From a virus: a DNA stretch of 22,107 nt. A program made the position numbers and the translations under genes. Location of the stretch: positions 1 to 22,107 of IMG/VR virus record IMGVR_UViG_3300032006_000102; one strand, written 5' to 3'. The notes beneath the pieces were generated by a model. That model was not told where the DNA came from. It searched no databases and was given only the letters and a program-made list of their open reading frames with translations. Below, in pieces: positions 1-7,849 of this stretch; position 1 is the first letter of the stretch, and the number at the start of each line of letters is the position of its first letter.

Positions 1-1665
1 TTTTGTTCCACTTGTATGTGAATTTGAAGCTTGACCTGTGACTGAATTAGCAACCAATGTAGTATCATTTTTAGTTGTTGCACCATCGCTATCATTTGAA
101 GCAAAATTAAATCCTATAAAGTCTTGACTTGTTCCTTGACCACTTGTGTTATCTGATAATCCGAAAAATCCTATACAGTTTGAACCACTAGAATGTGATT
201 GTGCTGTTGGAGTATGTGAAAATCTTAATAAGAATTTTGTATCAGATATTGTTGAACCAAAATCATAAGTTGCACAATCATTACTTCCATTTCGGTTTAA
301 ACTATAACTTAATGAACCACTTGTGACGTTTACAGCACCTGTATCTGCAAAAGACCAACCTGTTGTATCACTCATATCTTCAGTATATGTTGCATCTACT
401 GATGATTCAGCTTTCCATCGATATATTTTTCTTGTATCTGTTTCACGATATTGTGTTCCAGAATTTGGTGCTAATGATACTGATTGTTGATTAATAACTT
501 CAATATCACCTAATATTTCCATATCAGCAGTAGTAGAATTGGTTTGTTCTGAATCATTTGTTATTAGAATATATCTTAAATCTGTTATACCTGTTGCTGT
601 GACAGTTTTTGTTTCTAATGGAGTGCTATATGATGAATCGTTTTCTGCATATACTTTGAAGGCAAAGTCATTTCCATCTCTAACTATTTCCCATCTGTAT
701 ATGTTTGATGTATTTGGAGTATATGTTGAACTGAAAGATTGAACGTGTGTTGAGTTTCCCTCATTATTTGTGTTTGAATTTGCTCTTGCTCTTGTTATTG
801 CTTCTGATGAGTTGAGAATCTGTTGCAAGTTAACCGTATATTGATTTGTTCCACTATCTTGTAAACCCTTACTAAGCATAATATTTGCTGTCACTCCACC
901 ACCTGCTGGAACAGTATTCCATCTTATCTTTCCAAACCTTACAGTAAATGATGAATCAGATAAATTAACACCACTTCCTAAATAATCTGAATCTTGTAAG
1001 TCAATGTAAATTTCTTGTGATGTTGTGCTTCTTCTTAAAGTTGCTAAATCAACACTATCATTTGTTGCATTATATGTAAAGTCACTACTGTTGGAAGTCC
1101 AACCTTTATCAGTTGATAAATCATCTGTCTTTGTCACATCTGCTAATGTTGTTGCATCTGCCAATGTTTGTTTTTCATCTGTGACTATTTCACTTGCATC
1201 ACCCCATACTGTTAATGTAGTACCACTAGCCCAACCACCTGAACCATTTTCTTTTACTTTAATTGATGTAATTTGGTCAGAGGTATTAGCCCACTTTCCT
1301 ACTATTTCTCTACGATCTGGTACATTATTTCCAGTTGTGTTTGCCATACCTTCACCAATTACAAGTTTTTCCTTATCTGCTATATTTGTTATATGCCAAG
1401 TGACAAAGGAATCACCACTAGCAGTGCCTATACCACCTAATGTTGCTTCTGAAGTTCCAGTTCCGTCACTATCACTATTTGCTGAATATCTTCTTGCATA
1501 ATTAGAACCTGTGTCACCATTGAATTGTAAATCAGCACCACTAATACTACCACTTGCAACACCATGTAATTGAACCACTAAACTTTCTTTAGCTGTGAAT
1601 GTTCCTGAATTTATCTCATTAGCAGTAGAAGTTAATTCAACGTGTGCTAATCTTTGCCAACCCAA
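1..1665 (-). CDS. Large beta-rich tail/fibre adhesin, partial (C-terminus beyond window)
   Basis: The frame stays open from 1665 to the left edge, about 555 codons with no stop, so the C-terminus is missing. I see no ATG; the best start is a TTG at 1665-1663, one base after the stop of the upstream gene. The first ~165 residues form a third copy of the domain found twice in the neighbouring 352-residue protein (shared NYARR, DRREIVGKW and WASGTTLTVWG-type motifs). After it come two Ser/Thr/Asn-rich segments with alternating beta-strand pattern (for example DKGWTSNSSDF and DTTGWSFADTG) that look like LamG/concanavalin-like jelly-roll lectin domains. The position downstream of tail-fibre genes suggests a receptor-binding or host-recognition protein on the virion. 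The viral structural role is inferred from context; the lectin fold is judged by eye. Confidence 0.75.
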   Translation of the reverse strand, partial: MGWQRLAHVELTSTANEINSGTFTAKESLVVQLHGVASGSISGADLQFNGDTGSNYARRYSANSDSDGTGTSEATLGGIGTASGDSFVTWHITNIADKEKLVIGEGMANTTGNNVPDRREIVGKWANTSDQITSIKVKENGSGGWASGTTLTVWGDASEIVTDEKQTLADATTLADVTKTDDLSTDKGWTSNSSDFTYNATNDSVDLATLRRSTTSQEIYIDLQDSDYLGSGVNLSDSSFTVRFGKIRWNTVPAGGGVTANIMLSKGLQDSGTNQYTVNLQQILNSSEAITRARANSNTNNEGNSTHVQSFSSTYTPNTSNIYRWEIVRDGNDFAFKVYAENDSSYSTPLETKTVTATGITDLRYILITNDSEQTNSTTADMEILGDIEVINQQSVSLAPNSGTQYRETDTRKIYRWKAESSVDATYTEDMSDTTGWSFADTGAVNVTSGSLSYSLNRNGSNDCATYDFGSTISDTKFLLRFSHTPTAQSHSSGSNCIGFFGLSDNTSGQGTSQDFIGFNFASNDSDGATTKNDTTLVANSVTGQASNSHTSGTK

Positions 1666-1666
1666 T

Positions 1667-2725
1667 TTAATCAGAACCCCATACTTGTATGTAAGAACCT
1701 GAAGCGTATGATCCACTAGCACCTGTATTGTTTATAGTTATTCTAGAAATTAAATCTTGGTCATTACACCATTTTGCTACAAATTCACATCTGTTTGGAG
1801 CATTACCAGCTCCTGCTGAATTACTTCCATAAATATCTCCTATAACCATTTTTTCTTCACTTGCATGATTTATGATAAATAACTCTACAACCTTGTTTTG
1901 ATTATCATCTCCATAAACATCTATTGAACTTTCACCTGTTGCCGTACTATCAGAAGCACCATTGTTTGACCTTCTTCTTGTATAATTACTTCCATTATCA
2001 TTATTTAATCTAACATCTGTTCTAATATTACCACCTGTTGCTATTAATACTGCTTTTACCCATAGATATTTTTTAGATATTGCATTTGTAGCTCCTGTTG
2101 TCAAAGTATCTGCACTTGAAGTTAATGTTGTTTTATTTAATTCTTGCCAAAAAACTGTACCTGAATCAGCTTCATCATCGTCACAACCTAATACAACAAC
2201 TTCCGAACCACTTGCAAAGCTACCACTTTCAGATTCATATATATTTACAGAACTTATTTGATTTGATGTATTAGTCCACTTGCCTACTATTTCACCTCGA
2301 TTTGGATCTTGATTTGTTCCATTAAGTTTATCTATTTCATGTGTTATCCATAGTTTTTCTTGACTTGCGTTATTAGTGACATTTGTTATTGCAAACTCAT
2401 CACTTTCATTTGAACCAGAAGCCAATGTATGAGAAACATTTGATCTATTAGCACCAGAAGCATTACTACCATTTCTTGAACCTCTTTGTGCATAGTTATT
2501 GTTGCTATCAGAATTAAATCTAATTCTTGATGCAGGTCCATTACCACTTGCTATACCATAATATAATACCATTAAATTATCTTTAGCTGGTAATGATGAA
2601 ACATCAATATTACTACCTGATGAACTTAATGTGGTTCTTCCTATTTCTTTCCAACTTGTAGCTGGAGGTGTTGTTGTAAGTGTAGAACTTCCTTCAATAA
2701 TATTTCCACCAAGATAATTAACCAA
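1667..2725 (-). CDS. Two-domain repeat tail/fibre protein (352 aa)
   Basis: I do not recognise a named family. The protein is two tandem copies of a ~155-residue beta-rich domain, roughly residues 25-181 and 193-352. Each begins with a Trp-rich W(K/Q)E...TTL motif, passes through an R(I/L).N.D..NNY..R.S.NG segment, then NR.E.V.KW, and ends in ASGS...V.G. The composition is rich in Ser, Asn, Gly and Thr and poor in Cys, with no signal peptide, as in virion fibre or decoration domains. It lies 9 nt downstream of the classic tail-fibre gene, and a third copy of the domain opens the next gene after a frame change. The likely role is distal tail fibre or host-surface adhesion, by inference from context and composition. 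Confidence 0.75.
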   Translation of the reverse strand: MVNYLGGNIIEGSSTLTTTPPATSWKEIGRTTLSSSGSNIDVSSLPAKDNLMVLYYGIASGNGPASRIRFNSDSNNNYAQRGSRNGSNASGANRSNVSHTLASGSNESDEFAITNVTNNASQEKLWITHEIDKLNGTNQDPNRGEIVGKWTNTSNQISSVNIYESESGSFASGSEVVVLGCDDDEADSGTVFWQELNKTTLTSSADTLTTGATNAISKKYLWVKAVLIATGGNIRTDVRLNNDNGSNYTRRRSNNGASDSTATGESSIDVYGDDNQNKVVELFIINHASEEKMVIGDIYGSNSAGAGNAPNRCEFVAKWCNDQDLISRITINNTGASGSYASGSYIQVWGSD

Positions 2726-2734
2726 AATTATCCC

Positions 2735-4297
2735 CTATGCTACTTGCAGATTTTGAATCGAACCGTTTTTCTTTATTCGTATGAATAGTCCATCATTGTT
2801 TGAATCTACTTGTCTTACATACATTTGGGATTCACCTGTTCTATCTGCATTATTTGTTGAATCAGAATCGAAACTTGTACCTTGAATTTCAAAGCAAGCT
2901 CTTTGTAAATCTTCTACGTCATAAAGTCCAGCAAAGTTTAGATCATCATCTGCTGTTGCTACGAATCCACCTGATGAGGTTGCCCATGACGGAGCAGTTG
3001 CACCACCATTCATAGTTAGAACTTGACCTGCTGTTCCCTTTGCTAATTTAGATAAAGTGTTAGAACCACTTGCATAAAGAATATCTCCTTGAGTATAAGT
3101 TGTTTGATTTGTTCCACCTTTGGTTTCTGCTACTGCTGTTCCACTCCATGTACCTGTTGCAATAGTTCCTAATGTTGTAATGTTTGTTGAACCAGCAAAA
3201 GTTGAGATTGCTGTATTCTCTACATTATTTAATGATAAATCTGTTTTTACTTCTGTTGCACTTCTTCCTTCTAAACCATTAGCAGTAAATTTTGCATAAT
3301 CATTATCAGCTACACTTGCGTGATCTATTTCAACGATATTATCATCTGCAATACCTGTTGTTATAGTAGTTTGTATTCCAGCTTCTGCAAGGGTTTGATT
3401 CTCCCATACACTAGATGAATTATTCCATTGTAAAATTTCATTGTCACCAATAGATGTGATTGTTGTATCATTCATTTCATCTATTGTATTTTCTGTAGCT
3501 ACTTGAGCATCAACGTATGCTTTTACAGATTGTTGTGTGACTAAGTGAGTTGCACTATCACTAGCCATGTTATCTTCATCTTTAACAAGTAATGAACCAC
3601 TTCCTAAAGTTCCTATAAGATAAATTGCATCACTTCCTCCATCGCCTATGTAGATACTTGGAGATGTTATGCTTGTGCTAGTTGAGTTTGCAAAGGCACA
3701 AGTTCCACCTGAAAATGTATTAACACCAGCAAGAGTTGGTAATCCAGCTTCTGCTAAAGTTTGATTTTCCCATACGGAACTGCTATTATTATACTGTAAA
3801 ATTTCGTTATCTCCTACACTAGAAATTGTGACATCACCTATATCTCCAACAGCATTTACAACACCTCCTCCATACCCAAACCAATGATTTCCTTTTCTGA
3901 TTAGAATTGTTGGACTTGTAGTTGAAAGTGTTTCATCTGAATTGCTTACTGTTTTAATTTGACCGTCTGCTGAAGGACTTGATGTATTCTTTAATGTGAT
4001 TGTGTCGCCTGCATCTGCAAATAGATATACTAAATCATATTGATTTGTATTTGTAATTGCTAATTTATCTAAATCATCTGATGTTCCTGATTCTGAAGCA
4101 ATAACTGAAATAGAATCTGTAATAGTTGCTACTCCACTTGAAATTGTTATAGTTGCATTTGCTGGAGTGAATCCTAGCATTCCATTTGCATCTGGATCTG
4201 CATTCCATTCATTACTTCCAATCGGACTAGAACCATCATCAGGATAACTAGAAGTATCTACTTGTGTTGCATTTCTGTAAAGAGCTTTTCTTGCCAT
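2735..4297 (-). CDS. Phage-type tail fibre / collar-repeat protein (520 aa)
   Basis: This is a virion fibre. Residues ~154-186 and ~276-308 are near-identical repeats built on the motif GDNEILQ(Y/W)NNSSSVWENQT, and residues ~395-440 carry the GGTNQTTYTQGDILYAS... and AGQVLTMNGGATAPSW stretch that recurs in many bacteriophage tail fibres. The N-terminus (MARKALYRNATQVDTSSYP) is hydrophilic with no signal peptide, consistent with attachment to the tail. The C-terminal ~80 residues are more globular and may be a tip domain. The start codon overlaps the stop of the 52-residue gene upstream as TAATG, which points to coupled translation. Family-level recognition of tail-fibre repeats is strong; receptor and attachment site are unknown. 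Confidence 0.85.
   Translation of the reverse strand: MARKALYRNATQVDTSSYPDDGSSPIGSNEWNADPDANGMLGFTPANATITISSGVATITDSISVIASESGTSDDLDKLAITNTNQYDLVYLFADAGDTITLKNTSSPSADGQIKTVSNSDETLSTTSPTILIRKGNHWFGYGGGVVNAVGDIGDVTISSVGDNEILQYNNSSSVWENQTLAEAGLPTLAGVNTFSGGTCAFANSTSTSITSPSIYIGDGGSDAIYLIGTLGSGSLLVKDEDNMASDSATHLVTQQSVKAYVDAQVATENTIDEMNDTTITSIGDNEILQWNNSSSVWENQTLAEAGIQTTITTGIADDNIVEIDHASVADNDYAKFTANGLEGRSATEVKTDLSLNNVENTAISTFAGSTNITTLGTIATGTWSGTAVAETKGGTNQTTYTQGDILYASGSNTLSKLAKGTAGQVLTMNGGATAPSWATSSGGFVATADDDLNFAGLYDVEDLQRACFEIQGTSFDSDSTNNADRTGESQMYVRQVDSNNDGLFIRIKKNGSIQNLQVA
3381..3836 (-). repeat. Pair of ~90-nt direct repeats inside the tail-fibre gene
   Basis: Segments 3381-3470 and 3747-3836 encode almost the same peptide (IGDNEILQWNNSSSVWENQT against VGDNEILQYNNSSSVWENQT). 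They differ mostly at synonymous third positions, so the protein repeat is kept while the DNA diverges. This is typical of modular fibres that grow or shuffle by repeat duplication. Confidence 0.85.
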
Positions 4298-4455
4298 TAA
4301 CCTTTCTTCTCCTTACCATCTTCTGATTTTAATACAAAGTTCACTTTCTCTTCATATCTTACTTTATCGTTCAAACCTGTTCTTCCTTTAGGGAATGACA
4401 TATTTATTCTTTCTAAAAGTCTGAATACCCCACCCATTGTGAGCTTCTTTGTCAT
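4297..4455 (-). CDS. Small basic protein in tail cassette (52 aa)
   Basis: This short reading frame begins MTKKLTMGGVFRLLERINMS and ends in a Lys-rich tail (SEDGKEKKG). It is hydrophilic and basic with no recognisable domain. The ATG at 4455-4453 lies 2 nt after the stop of the upstream 201-residue gene, and its TAA overlaps the ATG of the fibre gene, so it fills the gap exactly as a real gene in this compact cassette would. A minor tail or assembly role is possible from context only. Confidence 0.65.
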   Translation of the reverse strand: MTKKLTMGGVFRLLERINMSFPKGRTGLNDKVRYEEKVNFVLKSEDGKEKKG

Positions 4456-4457
4456 GG

Positions 4458-5063
4458 CTATACGCCATTCATTGTGTGATTGACGAAAAGTGTCAAGGTA
4501 TCATTTGCAGTTTTACTGAATGATGCACTAAATGTCCAATGCGTTAAAAGTTTGGTTGCATTTACAGGTGAAGCATTATCGTGAATACATCCACCAAGAA
4601 TACCTGTTGCATTGAAATCTCCTGTTGCCCAATAATATTTGTATGATACAGCATCTACTGAACGACCAGAGTTGTCAGTATCACTATCATTTGTTTTTGG
4701 GTAATTAGATTCTAAAGTATCTCTAGAAGCTGTGACTGGAGTTGTGACTTGTTGATAAGTATCAGTTTTAGCTGGAGTGACAGTTCCTGTTCTTAGTTCT
4801 GCTCTTCCTTGTTTGAATAATTCGTTTGTTGCTGGAGTTTCATCTGCTCCCATCTTTGCATAATAAATATCGCCATCGTTAGTGACAATGTTATGAGTAT
4901 AATTCCATTCTTTATAACCTGTATCTACATTCTTTACAATAGCACACACGTTATTGTTTGGATCTAATTCTACATTTCTTGAATGAAATGATGGTAGTCT
5001 ATCTTTCCAAGAAAGAAATTTCTCTGTCCGTTCATCTACGGTATCGAAAGAAGTAATCTTCAT
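4458..5063 (-). CDS. Tail-region structural protein of unknown family (201 aa)
   Basis: I do not recognise the family. The N-terminal ~60 residues are mixed charged (DERTEKFLSWKDRLPSF), followed by a beta-rich, Thr/Asn/Asp-rich body containing YKYYWATGDFNATG and a C-terminal FSKTANDTLTLFVNHTMNG strand pattern. The composition matches the neighbouring virion proteins. It starts 2 nt after the 81-residue gene and is followed within 2 nt by the 52-residue gene, so it belongs to the same tail operon. A minor tail or baseplate protein is the best guess, from position alone. Confidence 0.7.
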   Translation of the reverse strand: MKITSFDTVDERTEKFLSWKDRLPSFHSRNVELDPNNNVCAIVKNVDTGYKEWNYTHNIVTNDGDIYYAKMGADETPATNELFKQGRAELRTGTVTPAKTDTYQQVTTPVTASRDTLESNYPKTNDSDTDNSGRSVDAVSYKYYWATGDFNATGILGGCIHDNASPVNATKLLTHWTFSASFSKTANDTLTLFVNHTMNGV

Positions 5064-5065
5064 TT

Positions 5066-5311
5066 CTAAATCTCCCCAAACACTTTGTATTTGACACCAG
5101 ATGTGACAGTCACGTTAATTGCTGTTGCTGTGTGAGTTCCTTCTGTTATATCAAAGTTGCTAGCACTTTCTTCGGTGACAATAACTTTAACCAGTTGTGG
5201 AGTTGCTTTCAAACCATGTGGGATAGTTTGAGAATTACCGTTTGCTGTTTGTTCTGCTGAAAGGAAGAATTTTCCTCTTAATCTGTTAGGCATACAATGG
5301 TATAATATCAT
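5066..5311 (-). CDS. Small beta-rich tail-associated protein (81 aa)
   Basis: The central motif GNSQTIPHGLKATPQLVKV resembles short phage tail or lectin-like (H-type lectin style) proteins in which an 'IPHGL...P..V' strand pair precedes a beta sandwich; this is a resemblance, not an identification. The start ATG at 5311-5309 lies 22 nt downstream of a strong TATA box with no ribosome-binding site, so it looks leaderless and heads the tail operon. A second in-frame ATG six codons later (MPNRLRG) is an alternative start. A role as a small tail or fibre-associated subunit is inferred from its neighbours. Confidence 0.7.
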   Translation of the reverse strand: MILYHCMPNRLRGKFFLSAEQTANGNSQTIPHGLKATPQLVKVIVTEESASNFDITEGTHTATAINVTVTSGVKYKVFGEI

Positions 5312-5333
5312 TATGTTAATAAGTATATTTTCA

Positions 5334-5341
5334 TTTATATA
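5334..5341 (-). promoter_or_regulatory. TATA box for the tail operon
   Basis: On the minus strand it reads tatataaa, with 22 nt between it and the ATG at 5311. That places the box centre near -26, where an archaeal leaderless transcript would start at the ATG. The gene has no Shine-Dalgarno sequence. Confidence 0.6.
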
Positions 5342-5354
5342 GAAAATTAATTAC

Positions 5355-5660
5355 TTAATCATCGCCAAAGTCTTTCAGTATCTTTTTTAACTTATCTGAA
5401 CTCTTTGGATCATTGGGATTCTTATCAGGATGATGTTTCTTTATAAGCTTTCTTCGTTTTTCTTTAACTTCTTTTGGTAAATCTGATTTTTGTATTTTAA
5501 CTTCTGTATCTACAATAACCTTCTCACCTGTGTCTATTTCAACATCTGTTTTAACTTCTAATGAATCATCTGTCATATTCCAATTACGTTGATAATTTCT
5601 TGAAATATATTTATGCTTCCCATGATGTTCTCCGTAGGTGTCTTCTGTTCTTTTTGGCAT
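5355..5660 (-). CDS. Small protein with a C-terminal J-domain-like HPD segment (101 aa)
   Basis: Residues ~64-98 read as the second half of a DnaJ J-domain: a basic helix (KEVKEKRRKLIKK), the hallmark His-Pro-Asp at residues 77-79 within HHPDKNPNDP, and a following Lys-rich helix. The first J-domain helix is not evident; instead there are 60 residues of charged, acidic/Thr sequence. HPD is what stimulates Hsp70 (DnaK) ATPase in the family, so the protein may recruit host DnaK to virion assembly. It may also be a degenerate J-like fold. It is a single gene between the protease and the tail operon, in the same direction. Confidence 0.65.
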   Translation of the reverse strand: MPKRTEDTYGEHHGKHKYISRNYQRNWNMTDDSLEVKTDVEIDTGEKVIVDTEVKIQKSDLPKEVKEKRRKLIKKHHPDKNPNDPKSSDKLKKILKDFGDD

Positions 5661-5711
5661 ATCTATTTCAGTATCAAGTTGTTAATTAGTTTATTGTGTT
5701 GGGTTATTATA

Positions 5712-6527
5712 TCAATTCCACTTTCTTAGCATTCTACGTCTAAAATATTCAATAATTCTATTATTTATCTTTCTTTTACCATAAAACTTCTGTATTCTAT
5801 CAACATCATGTGCCAATCCTACTGCCTTTGGATATACTCCATTCTTCTTATAAACCTCTATTGCTTCTTCGGATAATGGTAATTCTTGACCATGAATGAG
5901 ATATTTTCTGTCACCTTCATCATGTAGTACGACCTTTCCAGAATAGTATGGGTACATAACACACTCCTTACATTCGGATTGATGTCGTAATCCTAGAGCA
6001 TGACCACCTTCGTGAATCATAACATGAATTAAATTATAAGTTTTCAGTTTAACTTTAGTTTCTGGATCAGGATAATTTTCAGGATCTAATTCATGTGCTG
6101 AACGTGGCTTTCCATCTTCTGACCAAAATACAGAATCATTGAATACCATATCTCCACCAATCTTTCTACCATTAGGAAAGTATGCGTATGCTAATACTCC
6201 TTTCTTTTCTTTAAAATAATGATTTTCTTCTCTTTTCTGAAACTTTACTTCTATATCTGCAACTTCATTTTCTTTGTATATTCTTTTAAATTTGATATTC
6301 TTAGTTCGTAATCCCCATGTTCTCAAGGCTATCGTTAATGCTCTATGTTCAAAACTAGAGTTAGGAAATGATTTTGATTCTTTACCTTTCAATAATTTGT
6401 ATGTGACAGTTCCACTTCCCCATTTATGATCCCATTCATCTATTTCATTCTCTGATGAGAAAGAAAGATTTTCGTTTAATGTTTCTTCAATGTATAAATC
6501 ATTTAAAACACAATCAGGATTTACCAT
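5712..6527 (-). CDS. Matrixin-type (M10-like) zinc metalloprotease without signal peptide (271 aa)
   Basis: The catalytic zinc motif HEGGHALGLRH is at residues 172-182, followed by the Met-turn VMYPYY (Met191). Upstream the segment LAYAYFPNGRKIGGDMVFND (~112-131) matches the structural-zinc/calcium loop typical of matrixins. No signal peptide or propeptide cysteine switch is visible, so the enzyme starts in the cytoplasm or in the virion. The C-terminal ~60 residues are basic (IEYFRRRMLRKWN). It lies directly after three small membrane-protein genes and before the tail operon. Candidate roles are a lysis enzyme acting on the proteinaceous S-layer, or a virion maturation or entry protease. Family confidence is high; the role is inferred. 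Confidence 0.9.
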   Translation of the reverse strand: MVNPDCVLNDLYIEETLNENLSFSSENEIDEWDHKWGSGTVTYKLLKGKESKSFPNSSFEHRALTIALRTWGLRTKNIKFKRIYKENEVADIEVKFQKREENHYFKEKKGVLAYAYFPNGRKIGGDMVFNDSVFWSEDGKPRSAHELDPENYPDPETKVKLKTYNLIHVMIHEGGHALGLRHQSECKECVMYPYYSGKVVLHDEGDRKYLIHGQELPLSEEAIEVYKKNGVYPKAVGLAHDVDRIQKFYGKRKINNRIIEYFRRRMLRKWN

Positions 6528-6548
6528 GTATATTTAATTAATATTGAG

Positions 6549-6556
6549 TATAAAAA
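6549..6556 (-). promoter_or_regulatory. TATA box for the matrixin gene
   Basis: Minus strand tttttata, with 21 nt between it and the ATG at 6527, and no ribosome-binding site between them. This fits the leaderless spacing seen at other operon heads in this window. Confidence 0.5.
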
Positions 6557-6589
6557 AATATAGATTATAGTTTTCACTAACTGAATTTC

Positions 6590-6595
6590 AAAAAA
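6590..6595 (-). terminator. Candidate U-tract terminator after the 83-aa membrane gene
   Basis: A run of six T on the minus strand occurs 16 nt past the stop codon at 6612, followed by the promoter of the next gene. Archaeal RNA polymerase terminates at such U-tracts without needing a hairpin. Confidence 0.4.
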
Positions 6596-6611
6596 TCAGA
6601 GAAAACTACGA

Positions 6612-6863
6612 TTATTTCTTTGCTTTAGTTATAGCATAATCAGCAGTAAAACCTGTGACTAGACCGACTAGAATGATTCCAGCTTCTGATAATCCATCAA
6701 CAACAATGCTTTGGCTTAAAGCTAATGAAGCAAATGTTGCTATGATTATAGAACCAGCTAATTTTCTAGCACTGTAAGGTTCTTTACTGTGTAAATACCC
6801 TCGCAATGTATTCAGTCCAGCACCAATTACTGATGCTCCTGCTACCATAATTAATGGATCCAT
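6612..6863 (-). CDS. Small three-helix membrane protein, holin candidate (83 aa)
   Basis: Three hydrophobic segments are visible at about residues 4-19 (LIMVAGASVIGAGL), 35-52 (LAGSIIIATFASLALSQS) and 60-76 (EAGIILVGLVTGFTADY), with a basic loop between the first two and a Lys-rich tail (ITKAKK). Size and topology fit class I holins, but holins are not a sequence-defined family. It lies between other membrane-protein genes and the matrixin gene. The start ATG at 6863 has a TATA box 24 nt upstream and no clear ribosome-binding site. An alternative is a small tail-assembly or superinfection-exclusion membrane protein. Confidence 0.7.
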   Translation of the reverse strand: MDPLIMVAGASVIGAGLNTLRGYLHSKEPYSARKLAGSIIIATFASLALSQSIVVDGLSEAGIILVGLVTGFTADYAITKAKK

Positions 6864-6887
6864 TTCATTGATACTCCATAATACATC

Positions 6888-6895
6888 TATTTATA
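6888..6895 (-). promoter_or_regulatory. TATA box for the 83-aa membrane protein gene
   Basis: Minus strand tataaata, ending 24 nt before the ATG at 6863. It lies a few bases past the stop of the cysteine-rich mini-gene, so it could be a second promoter inside the cassette. Confidence 0.45.
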
Positions 6896-6898
6896 TCT

Positions 6899-6994
6899 TC
6901 AATGCCCATGACACTTACATGAACAGGTTTTTTCTGGATCATCTGTGCAACAACCACATTGAAAACAACAATAACCTCTACTCAAGACGACCAT
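6899..6994 (-). CDS. Cysteine-rich mini-protein ending CxCxCHxH (31 aa)
   Basis: This very short frame carries eight cysteines in 31 residues: a CCFQCGCC cluster, then an acidic spacer, and the tail TCSCKCHGH at the stop. The same C-terminal pattern (TCTCDCHNH) closes another mini-gene at 10059-10178, which strongly suggests a real zinc-binding family. It starts at an ATG overlapping the end of the upstream membrane/coiled-coil gene. The function is unknown; zinc binding is inferred from the Cys/His pattern. Confidence 0.55.
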   Translation of the reverse strand: MVVLSRGYCCFQCGCCTDDPEKTCSCKCHGH

Positions 6995-7262
6995 TCCTAT
7001 TTAATAATTCTTTTACAATATCTTCCCATTCAGGTTTCAATTCAGGATGAGTTTTATCAATAACATCTTCTTGCATCTTGGTTAAAACTATCAAAGCTTT
7101 TTCAATTCTATATGCTCTTTTTTGTAAATCTTCTACCTCATCTGCCACTTTCTGTAAACAATTAGTTCGTTTCTTAAAATAACCTGTAATTCCTGTGAAT
7201 CCAGCAGTTATTATAATTCCTATCATAATTATGAATGAGTTTTCGATTAGAGATTCAATCAT
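6978..7262 (-). CDS. N-terminal membrane anchor plus coiled coil, lysis-associated candidate (94 aa)
   Basis: Residues ~8-29 form one hydrophobic helix (NSFIIMIGIIITAGFTGITG), followed by basic KKR and a heptad-like helix from ~38 to 65 (LQKVADEVEDLQKRAYRIEK). This layout resembles XhlA-type and other small phage lysis-accessory proteins, though no family can be asserted. Neighbours on both sides also encode membrane proteins. The start is an ATG 26 nt after the preceding stop; no clear ribosome-binding site is seen. Confidence 0.7.
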   Translation of the reverse strand: MIESLIENSFIIMIGIIITAGFTGITGYFKKRTNCLQKVADEVEDLQKRAYRIEKALIVLTKMQEDVIDKTHPELKPEWEDIVKELLNRNGRLE

Positions 7263-7287
7263 TATTTTGTCTTAGAATTATTTTTAC

Positions 7288-7533
7288 TTAAGCCTTTTTT
7301 CTGACTTTATTATAAATTAACATTCCAACATTTATCATTGGAATAATTTCAACTAGATCAATTCCATACAGAAAGAAATCTAGAATAGGATTTGCTCCCC
7401 ATACAACTCCACTCTGAAGTATAGCATCTCCAGCCCAAACCATGTGAGGTATTTGCATGAACAGAATTATTGCTGTTATGAATAATGATTCTGTTGTATG
7501 TCTATTATACCAATCCCAAAATCTATTCCACAT
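7288..7533 (-). CDS. Small two-helix membrane protein (81 aa; 98 aa from an upstream ATG)
   Basis: Two hydrophobic segments are visible, ESLFITAIILFMQIPHMVW and DFFLYGIDLVEIIPMINVGM, with a basic C-terminus (YNKVRKKA), so it should sit in the cytoplasmic membrane. I chose the ATG at 7533-7531 (MWNRFWDWYN...) because it avoids a 41-nt overlap with the upstream regulator; an ATG at 7584 in the same frame would add 17 residues. It is part of the three-gene membrane cluster before the matrixin protease. Holin, antiholin or another membrane role is possible; no family is recognised. Confidence 0.65.
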   Translation of the reverse strand: MWNRFWDWYNRHTTESLFITAIILFMQIPHMVWAGDAILQSGVVWGANPILDFFLYGIDLVEIIPMINVGMLIYNKVRKKA

Positions 7534-7543
7534 GAATAGAATG

Positions 7544-7849
7544 TTATTTCTTTGGTTTAAAACCTTTTGAATGGTATATTCCACTTATTGCTACGGTATG
7601 TTCTAATTGAACTTTTGCATATTGGACAGTTATCTTATCTAACTTTAATAATTTCCTTAGATGTTCATTACAAGATGATTTACCGAAACCTGTTTTCTTT
7701 TGTATATTTTGTCTAAGTGGTAGAATGCCTTTCTTTTCAAAGTAATCTATTGCTTCCAATATTTGATTTTCAGTATATTGAGCTGTTATAGCTTCTTTTG
7801 GAACGTATGTTAATATCTTTCCTGAAATGTATTCGGTTTTACCTTTCAT
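7544..7849 (-). CDS. Winged-helix DNA-binding protein (101 aa)
   Basis: Residues ~26-70 (ENQILEAIDYFEKKGILPLR followed by an Asn-Ile-Gln-Lys-Lys-Thr-Gly-Phe recognition helix and EHLRKLLKLDKI) form a helix-turn-helix, and the following QYAKVQLEHTVAISGIY is a likely beta wing. This fits a small winged-helix regulator, possibly controlling the downstream membrane/protease cassette. The ATG overlaps the stop of the upstream zinc-protein gene as ATGA, implying translational coupling. Target site and regulatory sign are unknown. Confidence 0.7.
   Translation of the reverse strand: MKGKTEYISGKILTYVPKEAITAQYTENQILEAIDYFEKKGILPLRQNIQKKTGFGKSSCNEHLRKLLKLDKITVQYAKVQLEHTVAISGIYHSKGFKPKK

Noticed and set aside
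539-1501. Two plus-strand frames (539-742 and 1025-1501) over the left end
   Set aside because: They lie opposite a continuous minus-strand frame whose protein contains domain repeats shared with its neighbour; the plus products are hydrophobic and low-complexity shadows.
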